Positions 1 to 6,943 of a stretch of DNA of 64,000 nucleotides are shown piece after piece. Positions within the stretch are counted from its first letter, which is position 1. Each line of letters opens with the position of its first letter. The notes beneath the pieces were generated by a model. That model was not told where the DNA came from. It saw nothing but the letters and a program-made list of their open reading frames with translations, and ran no database searches. The translations under genes were made by a program, and so were the position numbers. This stretch comes from SURF-55 sp040755195 (GTDB lineage: Bacteria > Bacillota > Desulfotomaculia > Desulfotomaculales > Ammonificaceae), in assembly GCA_040755195.1 (NCBI GenBank), contig JBFMBL010000003.1, forward strand, positions 1-64,000, written 5' to 3'.

Positions 1-881
1 ACGGTTCGCGGCAGATATCGGATTCGAGCCAGGCGCTGTCGCAGGGCGCCAGCGAATCGGCCAGCACCCTCGAAGAGATTACCTCTTCCATGGAGCAGGT
101 GACCGCCCAGACCAAGCATAACGCGGACAACGCTACGCATGCCAACCAACTGGCCGACCAGGCGAGGCTGAGCGCGGAAAAGGGCAACGGCCAGATGACG
201 GCGATGGTCGACGCCATGAACGAGATTAACGAATCGGCTGCCAACATATCCAAAATCATCAAAGCGATCGATGAGATAGCCTTCCAGACCAACCTGCTGG
301 CGCTCAACGCGGCGGTGGAGGCGGCCCGCGCCGGTAAGCACGGCAAGGGTTTCGCGGTGGTTGCCGAGGAAGTGCGCAACCTTGCGGAGCGGAGCGCCAG
401 AGCGGCAAAAGAAACCGCCGAGTTGATCGAAGGGTCGATCAAGAAGACCGAGGCAGGGACGCGGATAGTTGAGGAAACCTCCAACGCGCTGGAAGAGATA
501 GTGCAGGGCGCGACCAAGGTGACCGACCTAATCGGCGAGATAGCCTCCGCGTCGAAGGAGCAGGCACTCGGCATCGGGCAGATCAACCAGGGTCTGACGC
601 AGGTGGATCAGGTGACCCAGCAGAACACCGCCAGCGCCGAAGAACTGGCGGCGTCGAGCGAGGAACTGTCCGCGCAAGCCTTACAACTCAAGCAGATGCT
701 CGGCAGGTTCCAGTTGAAGTCGCAGCAAACGTTGCAGGCGCAGGGAGTGATGCGCAAGGCGGCGGGACAGGCCCGGGGTAAAGGGGTATTGGAGGCCGCT
801 GCGGCGTCCGGAGGCGGTTTTGCCGAGGGAAAATCGGAAGAGGTAATCTACCTCGACGATAAAGAATTTGGAAAGTTCTGA
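1..881 (+). CDS. Methyl-accepting chemotaxis protein, C-terminal part (5' end outside window)
   Basis: The frame is open from base 3, so only the cytoplasmic signalling half of this receptor is present (about 292 codons). It carries the conserved MCP hairpin tip with the FQTNLLALNAAVEAARAG core followed by GFAVVAEEVRNLAERS, which binds CheA and CheW. It ends in a short tail, LDDKEFGKF, shared almost exactly by the two full receptors at 1579 and 9986, so the three are paralogues. The long coiled-coil arms contain the Gln/Glu-rich stretches that CheR, CheB and CheD modify in this family. The sensor domain is not visible, so the ligand cannot be guessed. A strong terminator follows directly. The assignment is very secure; only the N-terminus is unknown. 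Confidence 0.95.
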   Translation, partial: GSRQISDSSQALSQGASESASTLEEITSSMEQVTAQTKHNADNATHANQLADQARLSAEKGNGQMTAMVDAMNEINESAANISKIIKAIDEIAFQTNLLALNAAVEAARAGKHGKGFAVVAEEVRNLAERSARAAKETAELIEGSIKKTEAGTRIVEETSNALEEIVQGATKVTDLIGEIASASKEQALGIGQINQGLTQVDQVTQQNTASAEELAASSEELSAQALQLKQMLGRFQLKSQQTLQAQGVMRKAAGQARGKGVLEAAAASGGGFAEGKSEEVIYLDDKEFGKF

Positions 882-898
882 TAAAAAGCCAACGGATT

Positions 899-930
899 GG
901 GGCGCAGAACAATTCTGCGCCTCTTTTTAT
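899..930 (+). terminator. Rho-independent terminator after the first receptor gene
   Basis: A 9-bp perfect stem (GGCGCAGAA, three-base loop, TTCTGCGCC) is followed by a T-rich tail, 20 bases after the receptor stop codon. It separates the upstream receptor transcript from the cheW remnant and the next receptor. Confidence 0.85.
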
Positions 931-1254
931 GCAATAGAGAATTAACAACGACAACAATACGTATGGCGAATGAATTATTATGCCGTATTTACGGGCAAAA
1001 GGAACTAAATTATGCAAGTATAGCCGATGACGTTTAATATAATCAAAATAACGGTAAGTCAAGAATACATGGTTAATATTAGTCAAAGTGTAAAGATGGT
1101 ATGAAATATAAACGAGATATTTACTAACAATCAGTTAATAAAAAAACGAAACATAATGCAGCAACAACCTGCTTAAATCCTACAACAACATTGTTCTGGA
1201 CGCTGCTAAGTATCAGGAACGCATCTGGCCGAACTCTGTAACAGAACCGCTGCA
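931..1254. other. AT-rich non-coding stretch
   Basis: About 320 bases with markedly lower GC than the flanking genes. No open frame resembles a known protein and no clear promoter was identified. It leads into the decayed cheW copy, so it may be the eroded 5' part of that gene plus its old upstream region; no cheW similarity is visible in it. Confidence 0.5.
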
Positions 1255-1473
1255 AAAATATATGGAAGAGGCAACAGTATGCCTTGTTGTGGACCGCGTA
1301 TCCGAAGTCCGCGACATCCTGAAGAGCGATATCGAGGCGCCGCCGCAGATGAAAAAGGGCGAGAGCAGCCGTTTTGTAAACGGGTAGGGAAGGTTGGTGA
1401 AAAGGTAAAAATCCTGCTGAACGCGGACAGGGTCCTTTTTGACGGGGGAGGTGAATGGATGGAAGCAGGATAG
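1255..1473 (+). pseudogene. Decayed cheW remnant (3' end only, frameshifted)
   Basis: Read in the frame of base 1264, this encodes a stretch with VVDRVSEV, then KKGESSRF, then hits TAG. Shifting frame by one base restores GKVGEKVKILLNADRVLFD, which matches the C-terminal end of the intact CheW at 9386-9892. About one base is missing near 1385. The N-terminal two thirds of cheW are absent or unrecognisable. The intact cheW also lies directly upstream of a receptor gene with the same spacing style, so this looks like one arm of a duplicated cheW-mcp module whose cheW has died. It is non-functional as it stands. Confidence 0.85.
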
Positions 1474-1578
1474 TCTAAGGACAGGAAAAGTTATAACCCC
1501 TCCATTCTTTAACCAATCGTTCTTAGATACACAAGCGGATATACAAGGAGGGCGGTGAGAAAAAAACAGGAGGCAGAT

Positions 1579-4500
1579 ATGATGTTTAAAAACATGAAAC
1601 TGGGCGTAAAAATGACCGCGGCTTTCGCAATGCTCCTGGTGGTTGCCGTGATAATCGGTCTTGTAGGTTACAACGGCGTAAAAAAGGTTAACAACTGCGC
1701 CACCGATATCTACGACAACCACCTTGCGGGCGCGCAGGCCCTGCTTCATCTGCATGCCGCACAAATGGACATCGGCTACGCGGAGCGGACGCTGCTCGCT
1801 CCGGGGATAGACAAGCAGACGGTCGACAGCCAATACGCGTACATGACAGAAGCATGGAAGGTCATCGACGAAAACTGGAAAACTTACGAGGGAGTGGAGA
1901 AGGACCAGGAAGAGACCGCTCTCTGGAATAAATTCGGCTCCTCGTATGCGACCTGGAAGAAGAATGAGGATGAGTTTCTAAGACTGTATAAATCCGGCAA
2001 CCTGAATAAGGCAAGGGAACAGAGCCTTGGCGCAACGGACGCTTCCTTCAAGGAAACCGAAGCGGCGTTGGAAGAACTGCTTGCGTTGAACGCCAAAATA
2101 GCGGACGAAATGGGCGTTGAGGCGGACTCTACAGCCGCAGCCTCAAAGAGGAACATGGTATTAGCGATTGGAATCTGCATTCTTCTGGCGATCGGCATGG
2201 GGGTCTTCTTCTCCCGCCATGTCGGAGGCATAATCAGTTCCCTGATCAATGAAACCAAGCGCCTCGTTGGGCTGGCCGTTGTCGGCAAGCTTGACTCCCG
2301 GGGCGATGTGGAGAAAATTAACACGGAATTCCAGGGGATTATTCAAGGGATGAACGAGATCATGGACACGCTGGTAAGCCACATAAACGCCGTGCCTGTT
2401 CCGGTGATGATCATCGATAAGGATTTCACAATCCAGTACATGAACGGTACTGGAGCGGCCCTTCTCGCATTGACGCAGCAGCAGGTCGTCGGCACCAAGT
2501 GCTACGACCACTTCAAAACCTCCGATTGTCACACGACTAACTGCGCTTGCGCAACGGCCATGCAGCATGGGAGGGTTACCTCACGTGAGACCGACGCTCA
2601 CCCGCGCGGCATGGACCTGGATATCGCTTACACCGGCATTCCGGTAAAAGATGCGAACGGGCAAATCGTCGGGTGCATGGAGTTTGTGGTGGACCAGACC
2701 GCGGTCAAGACGGCGGCGCAGGTAGCCCAGAAACAGGCGGACTACCAGGAGAAGGAAGTTCAAAAACTCATCGTCAACCTCAGTAAACTGGCCAAGGGGG
2801 ACTTACATGTTGAAACAAAAGCGGCTGTTACGGATGTTGACACCAAAGTGATTGGTGAAAACTTCACCGAGATTAATAACAGCCTGAATGAAACCGTTAA
2901 CGCGATTAACCTTATGGTGCGGGACGCTAACATGCTCAGTGAAGCTGCAATAGAAGGCAGGCTTAGTACCAGGGCTGACGCCTCAAGGCACGGCGGGGAA
3001 TTCCGCAATATCGTCGACGGATTCAACAGGACCCTTGACACTTTAGTAGGCCATATTGATTCAGTACCGGCGCCCTTTATGATTCTCGACAAGGATTTCA
3101 GCATCCGGTACCTGAACAAGACGGGTTTAGACTTGCTTGGGATGACGGGGCAGCAGGCAATCGGCACAAAGTGCTACACCCACTTCAAGACTTCTGACTG
3201 CAATACGGCCAACTGTGCCTGTGCGCAGGCGATGCAGCAGGGGATGACGGTTACGCGGGAGACCGACGCGCACCCGCGCGGTATGAACCTGGACATAACC
3301 TATACCGGCACGCCGCTTAAAGACGCGGGCGGGAAAACGATCGGGGTTGCGGAGTTTGTGGTCGATCAGACCGCAATCAAGACGGCGGCGCGGGTGGCCC
3401 AAAAGCAGGCGGACTACCAGGAGAAGGAAGTTCAAAAACTTATCGTCAACCTCGGAAAACTGGCCAAGGGGGACTTGCGTGTTGAAACAAGGGTGGCCGA
3501 AACGGATGAGGACACCAAGGCTATCGGCGATAACTTCACCGCCATAAATAACAGCCTCAGCGAGACCGTTGGGGCCATCAACCTTATGGCGGAGGATGCC
3601 CGCATGCTCAGCGAAGCGGCTGTGGAAGGCAAGCTGGATACCAGGGCGGACGCTTTAAGGCATGGCGGTGAGTTTCGCGTTATAATCGAGGGCGTTAATC
3701 AAACCCTCGATGCGGTGGTGCATCCGATAAATGAAGCGGCCGAGTGCCTAAAGGAAATGGCCAAAGGAAACCTGGATGTGGCAATGACGGGGAACTATAA
3801 GGGTGACCATGCTCTGATCAAGAACGCGCTTAACGCCACGATTGATTCGGTAAACGAGATCCTAAGCCAGGTAAGTACGGCGGTGGACCAGGTAGCCAAC
3901 GGCTCGCGTCAAATATCCGACTCGAGTCAGGCTCTGTCGCAAGGCGCCAGTGAATCGGCAAGCTCATTGGAAGAGATTACTTCGTCCATGCAGCAGGTTA
4001 CCACCCAGACCAAGCAAAACGCGGACAACGCCACCCATGCCAACCAACTGGCGGGACAGGCGAGGGTCAGCGCAGAAAAAGGCAACGGGCAGATGGTGGC
4101 GATGGTCAATGCCATGAATCAGATAAACGAATGCGCCAACGATATATCGAGGATTATTAAGGCGATTGACGAGATCGCTTTTCAGACTAACCTTCTGGCC
4201 CTGAACGCGGCGGTTGAAGCCGCACGCGCCGGTAAGCACGGCAAAGGATTCGCGGTGGTGGCGGAGGAGGTGCGAAACCTCGCCGAGCGCAGCGCCAAGG
4301 CGGCTAAAGAAACTGCGGAGTTAATCGAGGGGTCGATAAAAAAGACCGAAGTCGGCACGAAGATTGTGGAGGAAACCTCAAAGTCACTGGAAGAGATTGT
4401 TGCGGGTGCGACAAAGGTCACCGATTTAATCGGTGAAATAGCTTCCGCTTCGAAGGAACAGGCCTTTGGTATAGGGCAAATAAACCAGGGACTTAGCCAG

Positions 4501-4776
4501 GTGGATCAGGTTACCCAGCAAAACACCGCCAGCGCCGAGGAACTGGCTGCCGCCAGCGAGGAGCTGTCGGCTCAAGCTGTGCAGCTTAAACAGATGCTGG
4601 GTAAGTTTCGGCTCAAGGCACAACAAGCATACCCGTCAGGACCGGCGTCGAAAGCCGGGGATGCGGCGTGGGGTGCAGGCGCCCTTGAGGCGGCGGTCGT
4701 ATCCGGCAACGCCCGGGAAAAAGCAAAACCCAAAGACGTTATTCACCTTGACGACAAAGAATTCGGCAAGTTCTAA
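1579..4776 (+). CDS. Methyl-accepting chemotaxis protein with two tandem Cys-rich PAS domains
   Basis: This is a membrane chemoreceptor of about 1065 residues. TM1 is near residues 15-32, followed by an extracytoplasmic helical region of four-helix-bundle type and TM2 near 193-212. Two PAS modules follow, about 268-390 and 492-614, each trailed by a HAMP-like linker, then the classic signalling domain with FQTNLLALNAAVEAARAG and the tail LDDKEFGKF. Each PAS carries four cysteines in identical spacing (308/317/322/324 and 532/541/546/548), exactly 224 residues apart, so the module arose by internal duplication. The cysteine pattern suggests a metal or redox centre (inference). AGGAGG lies 5 bases before ATG 1579 and 8 before ATG 1582; an upstream GTG at 1555 has poor spacing. 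It heads the che gene run after the dead cheW. Confidence 0.95.
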   Translation: MMFKNMKLGVKMTAAFAMLLVVAVIIGLVGYNGVKKVNNCATDIYDNHLAGAQALLHLHAAQMDIGYAERTLLAPGIDKQTVDSQYAYMTEAWKVIDENWKTYEGVEKDQEETALWNKFGSSYATWKKNEDEFLRLYKSGNLNKAREQSLGATDASFKETEAALEELLALNAKIADEMGVEADSTAAASKRNMVLAIGICILLAIGMGVFFSRHVGGIISSLINETKRLVGLAVVGKLDSRGDVEKINTEFQGIIQGMNEIMDTLVSHINAVPVPVMIIDKDFTIQYMNGTGAALLALTQQQVVGTKCYDHFKTSDCHTTNCACATAMQHGRVTSRETDAHPRGMDLDIAYTGIPVKDANGQIVGCMEFVVDQTAVKTAAQVAQKQADYQEKEVQKLIVNLSKLAKGDLHVETKAAVTDVDTKVIGENFTEINNSLNETVNAINLMVRDANMLSEAAIEGRLSTRADASRHGGEFRNIVDGFNRTLDTLVGHIDSVPAPFMILDKDFSIRYLNKTGLDLLGMTGQQAIGTKCYTHFKTSDCNTANCACAQAMQQGMTVTRETDAHPRGMNLDITYTGTPLKDAGGKTIGVAEFVVDQTAIKTAARVAQKQADYQEKEVQKLIVNLGKLAKGDLRVETRVAETDEDTKAIGDNFTAINNSLSETVGAINLMAEDARMLSEAAVEGKLDTRADALRHGGEFRVIIEGVNQTLDAVVHPINEAAECLKEMAKGNLDVAMTGNYKGDHALIKNALNATIDSVNEILSQVSTAVDQVANGSRQISDSSQALSQGASESASSLEEITSSMQQVTTQTKQNADNATHANQLAGQARVSAEKGNGQMVAMVNAMNQINECANDISRIIKAIDEIAFQTNLLALNAAVEAARAGKHGKGFAVVAEEVRNLAERSAKAAKETAELIEGSIKKTEVGTKIVEETSKSLEEIVAGATKVTDLIGEIASASKEQAFGIGQINQGLSQVDQVTQQNTASAEELAAASEELSAQAVQLKQMLGKFRLKAQQAYPSGPASKAGDAAWGAGALEAAVVSGNAREKAKPKDVIHLDDKEFGKF
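2380..3720 (+). repeat. Internal tandem duplication of a PAS-linker module (about 672-bp unit)
   Basis: The two halves (2380-3051 and about 3052-3720) encode nearly parallel proteins, including the paired phrases DFxIxYxN, KTSDCxTxNCAC and ETDAHPRGM and the linker QADYQEKEVQKLIVNL. The shared spacing of all eight cysteines fixes the unit at 224 codons. The single PAS of the receptor at 9986 resembles both. Confidence 0.85.
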
Positions 4777-4788
4777 AAACATACGTAC

Positions 4789-4824
4789 GGGGACACGGGG
4801 GAGTCTGAAGAAACCCTGTGTCCC
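4789..4824 (+). terminator. Possible weak terminator hairpin after the receptor
   Basis: GGGACAC pairs with GTGTCCC across a purine-rich loop shortly after the receptor stop. There is no run of T after the stem, so it may be a folding element or a weak stop rather than an efficient terminator. Confidence 0.35.
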
Positions 4825-4933
4825 TGTATCTTCCAAGATTAACACCTGCGTTTGAAACCTGAGATAATCGAGATAAGGACATCTATCGGGGAAATGTTTT
4901 TTTCAGGGAAATTTATAATACACGGGAGAAAAA

Positions 4934-5416
4934 ATGAAGACCGTTTATGTAGGTGTAGGTGATTTGGGAGCATCGTGTCTTCATGGCGGAGTGCTCAGAA
5001 CCTGTGCTCTGAGCTCATGCGTGGCTGTGATTATGCTGGCGCCGCGAAAGCGGGCTGCAGGGCTTCTGCACGTGGCGTTACCCAAGTCTGAAATCGATCA
5101 TAAGCTGGCCCTTGAGAAACCCGGATATTTTGCAGATACAGGGGTGCCCGCGCTGTTGTCGCGCATGAAGAGGTGCGGCTGTCGGAAGGGAGATTTGGTG
5201 GTGAAACTCGCCGGGGGCGCCGTATTGATAGAGCCCGACCTGAGATCGGATATAGGCAGACGTAACCTGGAGGCGGTTAAAGAAGAACTGAGAAAGCATG
5301 GAATCGACGCCTCCGCCGAGGATGTCGGAGGAGATCTTGTCAGGACGGTAAGCGTCTTTGTAGATACGGGAACCGTAATCATTTCGTCGCATGTGAAGGG
5401 CAACTGGGAGTTGTGA
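4934..5416 (+). CDS. cheD: CheD, chemoreceptor glutamine deamidase
   Basis: A 160-residue cytoplasmic enzyme that hydrolyses side-chain amides of receptor glutamines and, in Bacillus-type systems, also binds CheC/CheX-type partners. The CheD core is visible: catalytic Cys29 in LSSCVAV, His46 in GLLHVALP, the YFADTGVPALL strand, then KLAGGA, IGRRN and the DVGGDLVRTV stretch. The family normally reads LGSC before the catalytic cysteine; here it is LSSC, a small but real deviation next to the active site. The ATG at 4934 follows a GGGAG ribosome site. It lies between the duplicated-PAS receptor and cheY, as expected for an adaptation gene serving the three neighbouring receptors. Confidence 0.92.
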   Translation: MKTVYVGVGDLGASCLHGGVLRTCALSSCVAVIMLAPRKRAAGLLHVALPKSEIDHKLALEKPGYFADTGVPALLSRMKRCGCRKGDLVVKLAGGAVLIEPDLRSDIGRRNLEAVKEELRKHGIDASAEDVGGDLVRTVSVFVDTGTVIISSHVKGNWEL

Positions 5417-5528
5417 CGGTTTGCTTATTCACGCAAGGTGCTTCTTGATAAAACGAAAAATACAAACTACTCCCGCCTGAATCAATGAAGCGCTCCATGT
5501 TCTAAATCGCGCGAAGGGAATGAGATAA

Positions 5529-5909
5529 ATGGGGAAAACAAGGGTTCTGGTCGTTGATGATTCTCCTTTCGTACACAAACTGGTTGCCAAAGCCTTGCCC
5601 GTCGATTCATACGAGGTGTGCGGCATTGCGAAAAACGGTAAGGAGGCTTTAGAGATGTACGCCAAGCTGGTTCCGGATGTGGTGACCATGGATATCACCA
5701 TGCCTGTGATGAACGGGCTTGATGCTTCCCGGGAACTTTTAGAGAAAGATAAAAAGACAAAAATAATAATGCTGACTTCACGGGGTGATAAGGAGTGCAT
5801 CCAGAAGGCAAAGGATATAGGAATCGATATATTTCTACAAAAACCTTTTGAGGCGGATGAATTACTCCGGGCAATTGACGTAATATGCAAAGGGATGAGG
5901 GAATCTTGA
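5529..5909 (+). CDS. cheY: CheY-type single-domain response regulator
   Basis: A 126-residue receiver domain with nothing attached. The acidic pair Asp10-Asp11, phospho-acceptor Asp55 in TMDITMP, Thr83 and Lys105 in QKPF are all in place. It should take phosphate from CheA (6944-9223) and, when phosphorylated, bind the flagellar switch; no flagellar genes are in the window. The start ATG follows a GAAGGGAATGAG ribosome site. The stop codon overlaps the TTG start of the next gene, a cheX-like gene, which suggests translational coupling of the signal with its phosphatase. Single-domain receivers can also serve other pathways, but the location makes CheY the natural reading. Confidence 0.92.
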   Translation: MGKTRVLVVDDSPFVHKLVAKALPVDSYEVCGIAKNGKEALEMYAKLVPDVVTMDITMPVMNGLDASRELLEKDKKTKIIMLTSRGDKECIQKAKDIGIDIFLQKPFEADELLRAIDVICKGMRES

Positions 5910-6379
5910 ACAAGCAGGAAAATCACCTGGACCGGTTTGTTTCATCCTTCAAAAAAAATATCAAGGCGATGGCCGGTTTGGATTGTGAACCGGGCGGGCC
6001 GCAACCTCAATCAAGTACTTTTAAATCAAATGGCGTGGCTGTGATTATCGGCATTACCGGAACGAGGCCGGGGATTATCGTCGTCGACACAGGCAGGGAA
6101 CCGGCCAGGAGGCTTTGTGAGCTGATAAACGGGGAGGAGTATTCGGCTGACGATGAGTTTGTCTTGTATACGATCGCCGAGTTTGCCAACGTGGTGTCCG
6201 GGCATGCCATTTCAATTTTAAACGATTCAAACGGCCTGCATCTTGATCTAACGCCTCCAAGCATTTTCTTCGGGGATAAAGTGGTGATCACAAGTCCCAA
6301 GATAAAACCGGAAGTCGTCGAAATCAAAACGCCGCTGGGGGTAATATCTATCACGGTGGGATTTGAGAGGAGTCTTTAA
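5906..6379 (+). CDS. CheX-like chemotaxis phosphatase, copy 1
   Basis: A protein of about 157 residues with the CheX/CheC-type fold. The key helix reads AEFANVVSGHAI, matching the E-x-x-N signature that inserts into the CheY active site to remove phosphate. Only one such motif is present, which is typical of CheX rather than CheC (two motifs). The start is best placed at TTG 5906, overlapping the cheY stop (TTGA), with GAGGG upstream; an ATG at 5885 lies inside cheY and has no ribosome site. The next gene is a second member of the family two bases downstream. A role as CheY-P phosphatase is inferred from the motif and location. Confidence 0.82.
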   Translation: MNKQENHLDRFVSSFKKNIKAMAGLDCEPGGPQPQSSTFKSNGVAVIIGITGTRPGIIVVDTGREPARRLCELINGEEYSADDEFVLYTIAEFANVVSGHAISILNDSNGLHLDLTPPSIFFGDKVVITSPKIKPEVVEIKTPLGVISITVGFERSL

Positions 6380-6381
6380 AT

Positions 6382-6843
6382 TTGGACGCTGGAATGTATA
6401 TGCCTTTTATCGATGCAGTTTATCAGGTCCTGCCTCAATTCGGTTTCTCAAACGTCAAGCGCGGGAACCTGAGGCTAAACGACAGGTTGGCGGTGACAAT
6501 GCAGGTAACGGCCTTAATAGGATTGTCCAAAGACGTGCGAGGCAATGTGGCGTATTGCATGACCGAGGCCACAGCAAAGAATATAGCTTCTCAAATGATG
6601 GGCATGCCGGTGGAGGTCTTTGACGAAATGGCCCGTAGCGCTATAGCCGAATTATCCAATATACTTACTTCGAGCGCCGCGGTATCCTATGAGCAAAATA
6701 TGAATCTCTTTGTGGATATATCTCCTCCGGCACTGATATACGGTGATAATGTGACGGTAATAGGGCAGGTAAGGACTCTAACTATTGAATTTTTTACGGA
6801 CGCCGGCCTGATTGAAGTAAACGTCGGTCTGGAGGCTTCATAA
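6382..6843 (+). CDS. CheX-like chemotaxis phosphatase, copy 2
   Basis: A 153-residue paralogue of the preceding gene, starting with TTG two bases after its stop, behind GAGAGGAG. The signature helix is AIAELSNILTSSAA, again E-x-x-N, and the C-terminal half (DISPPALIYGDNV followed by a hydrophobic strand) parallels the first copy (DLTPPSIFFGDKV). Sequence identity outside these regions looks low, so the pair is old. Tandem CheX-like genes suggest either a heterodimer or two substrates; the only receiver nearby is the CheY just upstream plus the receiver of CheB. Family assignment is good; the division of labour is unknown. Confidence 0.8.
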   Translation: MDAGMYMPFIDAVYQVLPQFGFSNVKRGNLRLNDRLAVTMQVTALIGLSKDVRGNVAYCMTEATAKNIASQMMGMPVEVFDEMARSAIAELSNILTSSAAVSYEQNMNLFVDISPPALIYGDNVTVIGQVRTLTIEFFTDAGLIEVNVGLEAS

Positions 6844-6943
6844 ACCTATGGATTTTCCGGAAATTAGTAAAACCTAGGAGTAACACCTTTGACTAAAGAG
6901 ACGCTAAAAAATTACGAAATATTTACTAACGATGGAAGGTGAT

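Noticed and set aside
4777..4933. c-di-GMP riboswitch upstream of chemotaxis genes
   Set aside because: No GEMM-type conserved core is visible in this or other gaps of the cluster.
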